From Leuctra nigra (taxonomy: Eukaryota; Arthropoda; Insecta; Plecoptera; Leuctridae), in the NCBI GenBank assembly GCA_934045905.1, contig OW203768.1, forward strand, positions 15,342,316 through 15,406,315: 64,000 nucleotides of DNA, written 5' to 3'. The notes under the pieces were generated by a model. That model worked only from the letters and a program-made list of their open reading frames with translations, searched no databases and was not told the origin of the DNA. Of the stretch, positions 13,166 to 25,289 are shown piece by piece. The translations under genes and the position numbers were made by a program. Within the stretch, counting starts at the first letter, position 1; each line of letters begins with the position of its first letter.

Positions 13166-14100
13166 GTAAGTAAACTTTCATTGAAATCGTTTAGCAATTA
13201 TGAAATGCTTGAAAGTAATCGATGTTTCAATCTTAAATCTACGTACAAACCATTAGTATTCATCGACATAACTTAAAAGCCAATCGCCAATTAATAAGCT
13301 ATCCCGTAACCTCATTTCTGATTCCACGTAATGCAACTGGGGATTTGATTGAAATTGTGCTGAATTAACTGAAGGTTACATTCGATGTGATCGCAAGACA
13401 AATTATTGTCATGTCAGTCGATTTCTTTATCCTCATGTCTGAATTCATAGGACTGATTGAACTGTCTTGTTGACATTCTTTAGAAGATCTTGTTGTCTGT
13501 TCGTTAACTAATCAAAAGGCAATCGATTTGTCTATTGAAAAAGTGTCGTAAAATTGTACTGAACTTCCGATGTCGTCAATGTCGACTCGAAAGGGATGCA
13601 CTTTGAGTAAAAACATGTGATTTATTTTCATTCGCGTTTATATCAAGTTGATCTAACTACGTAACGACACAATGTTCCTTTGCTTGCTTTTAAACTGGCT
13701 ATCACTTTCAATATTGCCATTCCATTGACACAACACACATTTCAAAACGTTCCATCCGTAGCGTCAAAGTCTCAAATTCACTTTTAATTTTCCCTGCCCT
13801 GAAATGTTAGACCCTGACTTCACAGCCTTCCAAACTTTGTGGTTCGAATTCAAATCGTTCCTATTTCAAACTTTCAGGGGGATTATGGATGCAAAACGTT
13901 CCATATATTTGAAATTTCGCTCCTTGGATTTCTCATGGATTGCAGTGATTATTTCTCCTACAGTTTGCTATCTCGATGATCTGCTATCAGGCTATAATCA
14001 ATGAACGTGTGCAGTGAGTTTTTCTCCCCCGACTCGTTGATAATTCACGAGTCAATCTCATTCAATGCATGCATTGTGCGTGCCGGTGACATTTTCTCCT

Positions 14101-14144
14101 CCGTGCCGTGCCGTGCTCACTTGCAACAGCACGGCACGGCACGG
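14101..14144. repeat. Perfect GC hairpin of CCGTG/CACGG pentamers
   Basis: Arms of 17 bases (CCGTGCCGTGCCGTGCT and its complement) pair perfectly around a 10-base loop. Each arm is itself three CCGTG pentamers. Confidence 0.85.
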
Positions 14145-16531
14145 CAACTCAAACATTCGAAAATAAGAATCGTCTTGTAGGCATTTGAACTAATTTTTAA
14201 ATTAAATACCTCTATAATAGGCTTTATAAATATTGAAATGTAGAATTAAATTACTTCCCAGGGCAAGGAGGCATTGTCCTCTTCATCAATTATTAAATGT
14301 GATCTGTCGGAATGATAACTTTGATGACCATATTTTTTTAAATTCATTAAGATATTTTGTTTAACTTTTTTCTGTGAGTTTTGGTAGGGTAGGAACGATG
14401 AGACGTCAAGAAAACTGCTGTTTGTTCTATGTTGATGAAGGGTCCGTCTGTTTTGCTGTGCTAACAAACAGTTAATATTATGACACAATTTCAATGGCAA
14501 CAGCCAATGTCATTCCTAAAATTACAATTGACTGATATTTAAAACGACATTGAAAACCCAACCCTTGGTTAAAAGTTATCCTCCGAAGCCTGAATACGAT
14601 AGGTATAATAATTTTTTTCAATCCTGACTCACTGATCAAAGCAGTCAAATAAAAATAAAGTTTTATACCCAATTCAATTATTACAGTAGGTTTTGTCTTC
14701 ATTCCAAATATTCAACAATCAATTTATGTAGTGCATATGTGTATTTATTTAGGTGTTTCTACTTTGTGATTTATTTTGTTAAACGATAACAATACTGAGT
14801 TTTGTTTCAAACTATAGATTGGATAAATCCTATTATATTGAGCGAGAAGTTCTAAAGAGATATTTTATTACTTGATTGAGTGGATGACAAGCCACGAATG
14901 CACTGCTTGCTAACAATTATTATCAACATGGGTAACTAGAGAAGTACCAAGTCGCTCGGCTCGGCTTCTCGATGCCGCTTTATTTATTTGCGCCGCGTTA
15001 TATATATATTATTTAATCTCTTTCTCTTCTTTCTCTTTTCTTTCTCTTGCTTGCTGTTTCTCAGCCGCTTCGCTGCAACTCGGCGGCCGGCGTGTAGTGC
15101 AGAAGTGCATCATGCAGAACTGCAGAGCAGCGTAGGATTATTAGAGTACAACCAGCGATGTACAACCAACGTAATTTATTTTGTCTCTAGGTGTGAGAGC
15201 AGAATGACTTTGAATTAATTTTTGATATGATGTATCTAGATTGTCTATTTTCTAGTGATTTACAACGTTTAACAATCAATTTTCAATTGGAGGAACAAAA
15301 TCAAGAGCATTAATTTTATGTTGTCGAAGACGCGAGTCTCATGGATCTTGTGTTATGGAAAAATTTAGACAAAGTATTTGCTTCCGAACGCAAATTTGTA
15401 CACTATAATAGGTGTAGGTACCAAATAGATGTTAATTAATATATGTTTGCTGGTTTTACGAAATCACAGAAAATTATTCAGCAAAAAAAACATTTCCAAT
15501 GCCAAATGCTGGAGGAAAATATTAGAACCAAAAAAATCATATACCTACATTGCATTATTCGGTGAATGTTAAAAGATTTTTTTTTTTTTTTTAGAAAATA
15601 AATTATAACACCAAACATTATAGCTTTGAATTAGAGTGTATGTAGAAGGTAGCATCTTTGGTTGTACTTCATTCCAAGATTCTGAGTAGCAGAGCATTCA
15701 CCCCGGCATTCGGCACTAGAAGGAACGCCACCTCCTAAGTTTTATACTCTCAGTCTTTTTCTAATCTTTACCCCGTTCCCTCCCCGTCCCCACCCCCTCC
15801 CCCACTCCCGCCCCCCGCCCCGTGTCCTGTAGTTTATTTGCTTTGTTTGTGAAGCTCATGTATGGGGGAGGGGGGGGGGGGGGGCTATGTTGTAGCTAAC
15901 AACGTTTTTAAAACGACCATCACGGGAAGAAATGAAACCGTGAGGGGGGTGGGGGGGATAAAGTTTTTGTCAGGAAATTAAAGAACGCGATGCTTGCTTG
16001 GTCCGGAAAACTTTGCCATCTTTGTTATAATGTTTCACTCCCCCCCCCCCCCCCCCCCGCTACTACCCGGCTCCTTGCTTTTGGGTCGTTGTTTCTTTGG
16101 AGATAGGATTCTTGAAGATGGGTATTGGTACACACAGCATCCGGGTTCGAGTCCGGGATACGTGGAGACGCATCTTCGCAGCTACTTTATGTTGACTTTA
16201 CGTTATTGAGCGTGATTTTTAAAATGCACCGTGTAAAATCACGTTCATTATACCTACAGAATCTCATTTGGCCAATCAGTAATCGATTTCTAGGCTTATT
16301 TTGGATAGGATTTGTTTCGTATATGACCTGTTGTGGGCGAGAGATGGGATATTTGACCTGTCAAATACATACTTTTTGTTTGGTAAAAAATAAGCGGTCC
16401 TTTAAAAGTATAATTTTATGGAAGTATCTTACTTAAATCAACCTACACCCAATTTTTACAGAAATTAACTACCCATTCATTACTATGCAACGTTCCATAG
16501 TATTGTGCACTTATTTGTGTCCGTGGATGTA

Positions 16532-16749
16532 CACTCGGCCAAACAAAAATTGAACGTTGATCAAATTTGAATGCCTGCTGGTCATGTCCCAATCCCATAC
16601 CAATCAAAGCTTGTTATTATCGTTGAAATGTGGGGTCACCTACTAGAGTGAGACAAGGAGATCGCTTGGACTGACTTCGGATGGTGCAATCTAACAATTT
16701 TATCAGTCAATCAAATTTGATCGACGATCAATTTTTGTTTGGCCGAGTG
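16532..16749. mobile_element. Mariner-type MITE, copy 1
   Basis: 218 bp with inverted ends CACTCGGCCAAACAAAAATT / TTTTTGTTTGGCCGAGTG, flanked by TA at 16530-16531 and 16750-16751. Two further copies are at 21737 and 25290. No transposase. Confidence 0.85.
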
Positions 16750-17059
16750 TACATAAACAATTGACGAAACAAGGAATTTCGCATCATGTTCTTCCAACCC
16801 CTCAGTAATACAGAGGAATGTTATTCTATGAAATCATTAAGAATGACGACCTTGAAATCTACTGTGAAGCTATGGTCTTGCTAAATTTTAAATACGATTT
16901 TAATGACTGTAAAATATCTGAAATATAATATGAATTATAATATTGTAAGTTGTTTCTAATTGTTGGATGGCAATCTGTAATTAGCTTGACTTTATGTTTC
17001 AAGGTCGATCATTATGAATCATAATCATTCATAATCATTGCCTCATATGATTCATAACC

Positions 17060-17293
17060 TAAACATTTTAAAATCGATTTTGGAATGAATGCTCAAATTA
17101 TAACAAATAACTCCTTATTGACACGCAGGGTGTTTTTAGAATATGAACAATTATTAAGGCTGCGTTTCACCAAGATTCTAAAACGCAGCCTTAATAATTG
17201 TTCATATTCTAAAAAAAAACACCCTTCGTGTCAATAAGGAGTTATTTGTTATAATTTGAGCATTAATACCAAAATCGACTTTAAAATGTTTTA
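17060..17293. mobile_element. 234-bp near-perfect palindrome (fold-back element)
   Basis: Arms of about 108 bases run from AAACATTTTAAAATCGATTT to the complementary AAATCGACTTTAAAATGTTTTA around a short loop at 17168-17180. Identity is very high in the inner 80 bases. It could form a long hairpin. Right after it come AATGCCCTCCGAGGCAACAA-type words also found in the hAT element at 19649, and a hAT-like right end TACGCGCCTG at 17486-17495. Confidence 0.8.
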
Positions 17294-17703
17294 GTATGAC
17301 GAAAAAATGCCCTCCGAGGCAACAATTGGAGGGTTTTTTGCTTCAGTTTGTGAATTTTAAAGCCCCAGAATCACTTTTTTACCTGATTTCAATTTTAAAA
17401 AAACGCCCTGCGAGGCTATAAAAAGGGGGTCTTCGCCCCCCAGACCCCCTTCCGGGTGTCACAATCCCCCCCATGATGAAAGTAGTTACGCGCCTGTTTG
17501 CCCCGGAGTCCTCCCTTGCTATTGACTCCTGCAGTTTCACCCCGCCTGAAACACCCGTGCTGTGTTAACTCGTGGTTCATGACGCACGTGGCACGATGAT
17601 CGTGTGGCTAGTCGAGTCATCTGGCTGATCGTTGATCGCGGCTCCTGTATTGTCTAGCCGTCTTGATCCAATCACGATCGCCAGTTCGACGGATGGTCGT
17701 TGC

Positions 17704-18746
17704 TAGTGTTGGGACGTTGAAAATTTTCAATTGAAAATTTTCAATTCATTGAAAATTTTCTGAAAATTTTCAACGACTCTTGAAAATTTTCAAAAAAAAA
17801 TTTAAAATTTTCCCACTCATTGGTAATGCAAGTGACTATAGAATTTCAGTCCTTAGTGTTGTTACTACTGCATGGGTAGAGAATAGAGATCAACATCATG
17901 GATAGGAAATATCAATGGTTTTAAATTGGTTTTATATTAGGTGTCGTATACAGCCAAGTATACGCCAAGTCGTATACAACAGTGCGCACACTCCCACACA
18001 ACATACCGACATAACTCAAATATAGGTAATAAGACTGAGAAGCTGACGAACACTTTTACTGTACCTACCAAAGCAAAATAACATGGCATTTTCGGCCTAC
18101 TGGATCTTGAAATTGGAAAATCTCATATTGTTGCGAAATTTAATTTCGAGCTATGGCCCACCCCACCACATGCTCGAAATTGGGGAATATTAGATTATGC
18201 CCTTTGCGAGCTAGAGGGCCGTGAAAACAATGAAATTACACCCTTTCATCTTCCTCGGACTAGGTCAGTAAACGTTGCGTCACGGCCACAGCCTAACCGG
18301 CTGAACCGATCAATCTGAAATTGTTACCACATGTGCACTTTTGGCGTCTGATGTGCCTTTTGTTATGACTGGTTTGATGCCGCCATTTTGGACCCGGAAG
18401 TGATGTCATATCTCAAAAACGGCTAGGCCGATCGAAACGAAATGTACGTCAAACGATTTAAAAGGGTAGCTTTATGGAATATCCATAGTGAAATATCCTA
18501 TCAATCAATAGATCATGGATAGGATGCATGGGTAGCTCTACACGCTGTATAAGTACCCATACATTTTTGGAAGTCAAATACAGGCTGAATACTTAAATAC
18601 AATGATTTACATATATAAATAAATACGCATTACGTTCAAAAGTAAAATATTTGCAGTTTTTGAAAATTTTCAATATTTTGAAAATTTTCATGAAAATTTT
18701 CATGAAAATTTTCAAAAAAAAATTTTCATGAAAATTTGCAACACTA
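17704..18746. mobile_element. hAT-type non-autonomous element (TAGTGTTGGGA family), 1043 bp
   Basis: Ends TAGTGTTG and CAACACTA are flanked by a perfect 8-bp duplication GTCGTTGC (17696-17703 and 18747-18754). Both subterminal regions are packed with the palindrome GAAAATTTTC. The interior holds a unique segment (CCGGCTGAACCGATC..., GCCGCCATTTTGGACCC) but no transposase ORF. The 242-bp element at 55482 has the same ends. Confidence 0.88.
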
Positions 18747-18907
18747 GTCGTTGCCTCGTTATGGACAGAGGAGGTGCAGCTTCCTTATTCCTCGCTAATT
18801 CCCTGAGCTGGGTGTTGTTTCTTCTTATTTCTGGTCAGAGTCGTGTTGAAGTAGTCGCGATACTCATTGTCACTCGATACTAAATCGAAAACAATTTTTA
18901 TGAGAAA

Positions 18908-19085
18908 GGGAGATGATGAAAGAAATGGTAGGTAGGTGATGGAAGGAAGTTAGGAATTATGCCTATTTCTGGTATAAGGAATCTTTCCAACATTGGTTCG
19001 ACTGAGGGAAGCCATGAAAATCACCTCAGTCAAGAAAGTCAACCGCCGAAACTACTGGAGTGCAAGTCCAGAGCGTTAACCCTTG
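18908..19085 (-). mobile_element. SINE copy, degraded
   Basis: Colinear with the SINE at 23284-23585: ctgaggtgattttcatgg (minus strand) and the head GTTAACGCTCTGGACTTGCA. Box B is decayed. Confidence 0.6.
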
Positions 19086-19648
19086 TGACAAATTTTGCAA
19101 AAATAAATTCATTTTTTTATGTCAAATAAAAATTTTGCAAGTTTTTTTCTAGGCAAAACTTTTTAAAATCTGCAGAAAATTATTGACTCGGAACCTAATA
19201 AAATCTAAACAATACTTCTTGCTAAATTGGCAAGATCTTGTTAATCTTGCCAAGTACTTGCAAGATCAAGATAAAATGTTTCTAAAAATGAGAGTCGAAC
19301 TCTACCGAATAATATAATCAAGACTTTCCAAGTTTGTACCAAGACATTTCATCAGATACTGGCAGACTGATTTAACATGTTCTCCCTTGTCCACCCCGTC
19401 ACGGCGTGCATTGCGTCATCTGGCGCTGTATTGTCTCTGCTATACTCGAGCAGCACTCGTGCGTGGCCGCAGCATCTCTCATCTCTCGCTGTACCTCCAT
19501 CACCTGTGCAGTGCCGTTATGTTCTCGCGTTGAATCTCACCCGGCGCCGCGGAGTCCATCTGCATGGGAACGCTCTGTAGCCGCTCTCAACGCGCGGTGC
19601 AGAATACGTGTTCTTTTATTAGCCGCGGAAATTGTATCACAATTAGAT

Positions 19649-20286
19649 CAGGAGTCGGCAACCTGCGGTCCTGTTGGTTCTTGAATGGCTCTTTATAATT
19701 TAAATAATGATCTGGAATCGAAAAGTTTGAAAATTCGGAAAAAAACGCCCTGCGGGGCAACATTTGGAAGGTTATTTGTAGGGGCGTGCGAAGGTGGATT
19801 TTTGATTTCGAAGTCGAAGTCGAAGATTTGACCTCCTAAAATTCCGAAGTCGAAGACGAAGTCGAAGATTTTGATTTCACTCAAAAAAATCAGAATTTAA
19901 AACAAAACATTAAAAAAACGTGTTTACTGTTTTACATTTATTCAAGGAATGAGGATAAGAATAATAACTTATTTGATTCATTTTTTTTATAATCCCAGAA
20001 TGACTTTAACATTTTTGAAATTCTAAAAAAAGTCCTGCGGGCCAACAATTGGAAGGTTGATTGATTCAGTTAGTCCCAGAACTTTAAAATTTTGGAAGAA
20101 AGAAAAATAAAAACGCCCTGCGGGGCAACATCTGGGGTTTTGTCAAATATCAAAATAAACTAGTAAATATATTTATTTTTTTCGTTCTATTATATTTGAT
20201 TGCCTAGACTGCGGCTCCCATTATTATCTATATTTTGTAATTTTTTGGGAAATTGGCTCCTTCACCAAAAAATTTGCCGACCCCTG
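19649..20286. mobile_element. hAT-type non-autonomous element, 638 bp
   Basis: Ends CAGGAGTCGGCAACCTGCGG and CCGACCCCTG (shared inverted word CAGGRGTCGGCAA) are flanked by a perfect 8-bp duplication AATTAGAT (19641-19648 and 20287-20294). CAGGGGTCGGCAA plus a TGCGGCTC-type subterminal word is a common hAT terminus. The word ACGCCCTGCGGGGCAACA recurs inside (19745, 20115). No transposase ORF. Confidence 0.88.
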
Positions 20287-21079
20287 AATTAGATGGACAT
20301 GCAGACGTAGGTGTTATATTTTATTCATTACAAAGTCCTTTGAGCGCATCGTAAAATAAGTTTATTTCAGACTATTGCTGCCTGTACGATAACAGTAGGG
20401 GGATAGAATCTAAATAAAGGGCTCCGTTTCGAGGATGTATTTATTCATTTTGTCAGATCCAAGTTGTCAATTATAGAAGCATTGTTCAGCAGGTTTCAAT
20501 TCAAAGTAATTCCAAAAGAGAAACCCATTGATGTTGATTAAATTCCATTTCTCTCTTGGTATAAGCTTCAACCTGTGTATACTATTTTTTAATACAATAG
20601 CGTCAGTAAATGAGTTTATTTTGCCATAAAACAGGCAAATAAATTTTTATGAAAATATTGTTAGACAGTAATAATAATGATCGTATACCAATTAGCGTAC
20701 TGTTCTAGAACTAAAAAAACATGAATACAATAAACTACAAATAAACCGTGTAAGTAGGCAGTACAATATTAGTGGATGGCGAATTTACTGACGCAAACGC
20801 GTACAATGACTATCGCGATTTGATTGTTTCTTTGCGATCACATTCAAAACTAAAAGTGTTACTTGGAACTACCTCAGGTTCAAATCCTGGAGGTATGGCT
20901 AATATTTTTTTGAACACTCTTGTCAGACGTTACATATTTTTTGTTTTGCGATGTTATAGGAAAACCAATCAAAATGTTAGGTAATTCCCAAAAAACTATT
21001 ACGCAAGAAATTAAAATTACTGTGTAGAATTGTTTATTTCTCTTCGCAATGACATGACTCCAGCTGGACTGGCATGGCA

Positions 21080-21240
21080 CACACACACACACAGGGCATG
21101 CGCATGTGTCCATCAGAGAGAATCACTGCCCTGGCAGGTGCAGTGCGCGCGCGCCAACATCACCTGCGCACCAGCTAGCGACTTTCACATAACGGCGCGC
21201 AGTGCGTTGGTGGCGCGGGGCGCGCGGCATACGGCGTAAA
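21080..21240. promoter_or_regulatory. CpG-rich patch with two GCAGGTG E-boxes
   Basis: An (AC) run is followed by CpG-dense sequence with GCAGGTG at 21134-21140 and the inverse CACCTGC at 21161-21167. GCAGGTG is the proneural/Daughterless type of E-box. It lies about 0.9 kb before exon 3. Regulatory function is inferred only. Confidence 0.35.
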
Positions 21241-21736
21241 AAGTTGATTAGGAGATGCTGAATGAGTTCACTTGATTAGGTTGCACCTGGATGAGGAGTA
21301 TTTCGAGAAGGTTTCATTGGTAGGAGATTTGTATGCCTGCCGGAAGAAATTTGCTGTCAAATATTTTAGATGGCGATGTTTTTATTTTCAATGAAGCACA
21401 TCAGAGAAATTTTCTAAAAACTGTTTAAAAAATTTAACATTTATGTTGTCAGGAGATTTGAATGCCAGCCGGAAGAATTGGCAAGCAGAATTTAATAATT
21501 TAGGCAGCAAATTTCGACCCATAGCAAATAGGAATGCGCATATTGGTGGACAAATTAGATGAACTATCAGTAATCAAGATTTTACACCAGATTGGCGGTA
21601 GATTCGGTTTAAAAATTTACAAATGTGTGACCTTTTTTAATGTGAAGGAAAAACTCGTGTATAACAACAACAAATGTAAGTATAGCTGATGAAATGTGCT
21701 CAAAGTAAGTTGATTTACGAGTAAGAGATTGATGTA

Positions 21737-21947
21737 CACTTGGCCAAACAAAACGTGAACTTTCAATAAATCTGATAGGCTGATAAATGTAAGATCGCAC
21801 CATCAGAAGTCAGTCTAAGCGATCTCATTGTCTCACTCTAGTAGGTGACCTCACATTTCAATGATAATAACAAGCTTTGATTAGTTATGGGACATGACCA
21901 GCAGTCATTCAAATTTGGTCAACGTTCAAGTTTTGTTTGGCCGAGTG
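21737..21947. mobile_element. Mariner-type MITE, copy 2
   Basis: 211 bp, ends CACTTGGCCAAACAAAA / TTTTGTTTGGCCGAGTG, TA at both flanks (21735-21736, 21948-21949). Reverse orientation to copy 1 by internal sequence. Confidence 0.85.
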
Positions 21948-22123
21948 TACAAGTGTACCTACATTTATTAAATAATCCTTCGAAAAGCAGAACCAAAAGA
22001 CATGGAAACACTTTTATCCACTTCACGATCATCGCGAATACAGCGGAAGAATTATCGGTGAAGTTCTCGAATATTTCTTATCGCGAAGATGATATTAATA
22101 TTGTGTTTGTTTGTCTGTTGCAG

Positions 22124-22235
22124 GCCTACGGAAATAGTTACGGTGGCGCGAGTGGTGAAACATTCGGCCCCGACTCCCCCTACTTCCCTTTCAGCACCGC
22201 CGCCCCCCGGCGACCGCCCCCGCCGCCCCCTGCAG
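22124..22235 (+). CDS. da: daughterless coding exon 3
   Basis: This is a 112-bp exon between ttgcag and gtcagt. It reads AYGNSYGGASGETFGPD, then SPYFPFSTAAP, then RR, six prolines and Ala, ending in phase 1. The AYG...GP.SPYFP block resembles the tyrosine/serine/proline-rich N-terminal half of E-proteins, and the basic PRR before the proline run sits where vertebrate E-proteins carry PRRRP. The exon is the longest of the series and is GC-rich compared with its flanks, as expected for coding sequence. Entry is in phase 0, matching exon 2. Confidence 0.9.
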
Positions 22236-22996
22236 GTCAGTACATTACCCTTGCATACGTCTTGAATGTTATTTCACTTGGAACTAGTTTTAAAAATAAT
22301 ATTTACAGATCGCCTATTCAATGTTTATATTTGTTTTCCGTATTGACTCATGAATTAGTGGATCCACAACTTCCTAATATCAACTCTTCTATAATGAATT
22401 ATAAGAATTTTAATATTTGAAGTAATCTTCATAAAAAAAGAAATTGCTGGGTGTATCGCTTGATAAGTGAGCACCGGCGTGTGCAAAATCTCAAATGGTT
22501 TATTACTATTAGTGAATTTTTAAAAGTGTTACTGTCAGTTTTTAAGACCTGCACGATGTCAAAAGATCGCCCCAATGGAAGGATTTTGTTTTTAATTTTT
22601 GATCAATCGGAGGATTTTGTTTTCACTTGAGGATAATTTTTGTCCAGTCGGTAAATTTTGTTTTTAATTTTTGACCAATCAGAGGATTTTGTTTTACATA
22701 AAAGTAAATGTAACCAATGGAAAAATTTTGTTCGAACTCCAGTTTATTTCGATCAGAGAAACCTTTCAAAATATGAATCCATTGCAATGGAATGAAATAG
22801 AAATTTCGTTTCATCCATTCCAGACCTTTAACCTGGTTTCAATGTATTATTTGTGATGGACATCATATGTCAGCTCGCATGACTAAACGCATGAGTGAAG
22901 CCGCTTCCCCCGACACCTCCGCGACCCCGGTGACCTCCAGAGGTCGAGGTCGCGGGTCAAGACAATCACTGACCTTGTCTGTTGTTTCTGTTGCAG
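22236..22996 (+). other. da: da intron 3 with short tandem repeat
   Basis: The only short intron seen (761 bp). It includes 22565-22735, where an AT-rich unit around CAATCGGAGGATTTTGTTTT recurs about four times with drift. Its last 130 bases are GC-rich; the acceptor at 22996 is gtttctgttgcag. Confidence 0.85.
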
Positions 22997-23022
22997 GACC
23001 GGCGGTGAAGCGGAAGAAAGAC
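22997..23022 (+). CDS. da: daughterless coding exon 4 (26-bp microexon, basic NLS-like)
   Basis: This microexon lies between tgttgcag and gtgagt. With the G from exon 3 it reads GPAVKRKKD and leaves phase 0. The cluster KRKK is a classic monopartite nuclear-localisation pattern and falls where vertebrate E-proteins have the basic KKVRKV nuclear signal, just after the PRRRP segment. Both splice sites match consensus, and phases agree with both neighbours. A 26-bp exon is easily missed by gene finders; skipping it would shift the frame (26 is not a multiple of 3). Confidence 0.8.
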
Positions 23023-23283
23023 GTGAGTAAAACGCTGATCAGCTCTCGCATAACCATCTACACACTTAGCGTCGCATACATGCATTTTAAATTACAATAT
23101 TAGACTTGTTTTGAAACCGCCATTCATCCAGTGAGGTAGAATCTACACCATCTCTAGTTCAACAAATATTGAAAAACATTGCTTATTTTGTCGGTTGTAG
23201 AAGAATACGAATTTTGCATAAAAATTTAACAATTGATGGTATTGTGGAACAGTGCAAAAATTAAGTAGGTAGCTATAAAATAT

Positions 23284-23585
23284 GTATTTTATTTATTTTT
23301 TGTCTGGGGCTTAACGTCGCACTGTTCTGCAGCGAGGCTATAATGGCGACGGATGATTGATTATGAGGATGATTGGGAAATTATATGGTGAAGATTAGGT
23401 AAGGATGGAAGGTGGGAAGGAGGCGGTCGTGGCCTATTAGTATGGTACCTTCCTAGCATTTGCCTGCCGACTGAGGGAATACCACGAAAAAACCCCAGTC
23501 AGGAAGGACGGCCGCGGGAATCGAACCCGGGCCTCCGGAATACAAGTTCAGAGCGTTACCACTCAGCCAACCTGTTCAGCCAGCC
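23284..23585 (-). mobile_element. tRNA-derived SINE, best full-length copy
   Basis: Read on the minus strand, box A TGGCTGAGTGG (23559-23569) and box B GGTTCGATTCC (23517-23527) have tRNA spacing. The body then has CCTGACTGGGGTTTTTTCGTGG, shown as CCTGACTGGGG plus TTTTTTCGTGG, and GGCAAATGCTAGGAAGG; the 3' end is GCGACGTTAAGCCCCAGACA followed by an A-rich tail. This copy defines the family; eight other pieces lie in the window. It is a pol III-type retroposon, not a functional tRNA. Confidence 0.88.
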
Positions 23586-24066
23586 TGGAGATGTGGTATT
23601 GTTCCCTATAAAGTAGTTGTTTCCACGCATACTTCTATCAAAGATTCTTAAACTTATGTTATTCATTCGACTGTTGTTTTTACGTAACATGTCCTGACTG
23701 CGTTGTTATTTGTTAAATTATCTGAAACGTGATTCAATAAATAATCCAATATAATCCAATAATTAATTAAGTCAGTCTTTATTGACGTGCTATGATAATA
23801 CAGATTGAAGATTAGAAGCTAAATTGTATTACATCTGTATCGGTGTGCGATTATTTTAATGATGCTCTTGATTATTGATAATTGAGTTAAATATATTAGT
23901 TTTCTAATGACTCATTCGTTATTCGTCATACTTTTGTGCAGGCATTACCGAGGTATTACGTATTTTAGATATGGAGATGGAGATTTCAGTGTCAATTTTA
24001 GTGGCGGGGAGAAATTAATGTATGTACTACAGTAGCTGGGCACAATGTAGATATAGATATCTAGAT

Positions 24067-24090
24067 CCCCCCCCCCCCCCCCCCCCCCCC
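24067..24090 (+). repeat. Poly-C run (24)
   Basis: Uninterrupted C24 after TAGAT. Confidence 0.9.
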
Positions 24091-24206
24091 AACCAATATC
24101 ACCTAAAATGTGGGGATTCTTCCGGAAGTTCTAAATAACTCCGAATAAAATAAAATAAAAATGTCATATTGTTACAAAGATTTCTTCCTGTTGCCATATC
24201 GTCGTA

Positions 24207-24382
24207 CAGTTTGTGTTTTCCTATGTTTGAACTCTCAACAGAATGCGCTGTTAGGCAGTTTTCTGCTAGGCCGAGAAAGACTTCATTGCGCGCTCACCTT
24301 GCAATGATGTCTTTCTCGGCCTAACAGAGTAAGTGACGGTGGCTCCGTCTGGTGAGAGTTCAAACACAGGAAAAACGAACTG
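24207..24382. mobile_element. Mariner-like fold-back MITE
   Basis: 176 bp with ends CAGTTTGTGTTTTCCT / AGGAAAAACGAACTG and TA on both sides. A second inner inverted pair, GGCCGAGAAAGAC and GTCTTTCTCGGCC, makes nearly the whole element a hairpin. Confidence 0.75.
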
Positions 24383-25289
24383 TATAGATGTGCTGCAGTT
24401 AAAATGAAATGATCCCCCCCCCACCCGTAACTAATTAATTAATCTCTTTGTTGGCTATCCACCACATTATCTCATTGACCTTGCCAAGTGCTAAATTATG
24501 TTAATCGCGAGAGTGCGAGTAAAACCTCACCTGTAATACGAAATTACGTGCTAATATGACGGAAACTGATACCGTCCCGTGTAAATTGTCTGCATCGTCT
24601 TCAGAGAAACTTCTCCACTAAACATGTTTGCTTAATGCCGAGACCGATTCAAAACATATTCACTGCTCGCGGGCGCGTAACTTGGGGTGGTGTATTTCAC
24701 GGTAACGACATAAAAATGCAGCCCCCCTCTTTTCCCCTCCCCCTCTACCCCGTACACAGCGTTGTATAATATACTCCACTGCCTTTGCTATTACGATGAG
24801 TGCCAAGAAGACACGGCCATGCAAGGCGGTGAGTTTAATCTCCCTCTCTCTCTCTAGCTTGGTTTTATGCGCGTTAGATAAATTCTGAAACTGTAGCAAA
24901 GACGAGCAATAAATAATGCTAGCTAGCGACGGCGAGGGTGGCTTGGCTTCCGAGGATGTAGAGGGAACTCGAGATGGTGGGATAATGGAAACGCGTTGCT
25001 ATCAACATCCATGTGGCTTTGGTGAGACTCGCGGCGTTCGATTTGCGTTGACCTAGGACTCTGATTGGTTCACGCAAGCGCGCGAAGCTGACTGACGTTC
25101 AAATTGAAAAGTTCGATTTTTTTTTAGGATTGTTGAGGAGGACTTGAAAATATGCTCGAAAGGGAATGGAATCAATTTCTTAATTTTTTGACTTCAGAAT
25201 TGACCTTTGATATACGTATTTGACACGTTGCAAGGAATGGAGCCTTTTGGTGTAAATTATGTTCCCTTTCTCTCGTGGTTGGTATTGTA

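Larger units (their letters stand above)
13166..22123 (+). other. da: da intron 2
   Basis: This 9-kb intron contains a GC hairpin (14101-14144), a strong but probably cryptic acceptor (15062), poly-G/C runs (15870, 16040), a mariner MITE (16532-16749), a large palindrome (17060-17293), two hAT elements (17704-18746, 19649-20286), a degraded SINE (18908-19085), a CpG-rich patch with paired E-boxes (21080-21240) and a second mariner MITE (21737-21947). The stretches 13170-14090, 14150-15000 and 20300-20760 show only AT-rich sequence with no assignable element. Confidence 0.85.

Noticed and set aside
15062..15100. Strong acceptor (long CT tract ending tttctcag) followed by GC-rich sequence
   Set aside because: The phase-0 frame hits TAG after ten codons and no donor follows at exon distance; treated as cryptic.
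16125..16175. tRNA-like GGTTCGAGTCC
   Set aside because: Only the T-arm word is present; no box A at the right distance and no cloverleaf.
20860..20900. tRNA T-arm-like AGGTTCAAATCCT
   Set aside because: No D-arm or acceptor stem can be built around it.
21887..22420. 177-codon + strand ORF spanning da exon 3
   Set aside because: Only 22124-22235 is exon; the rest is MITE and intron that happens to be open.
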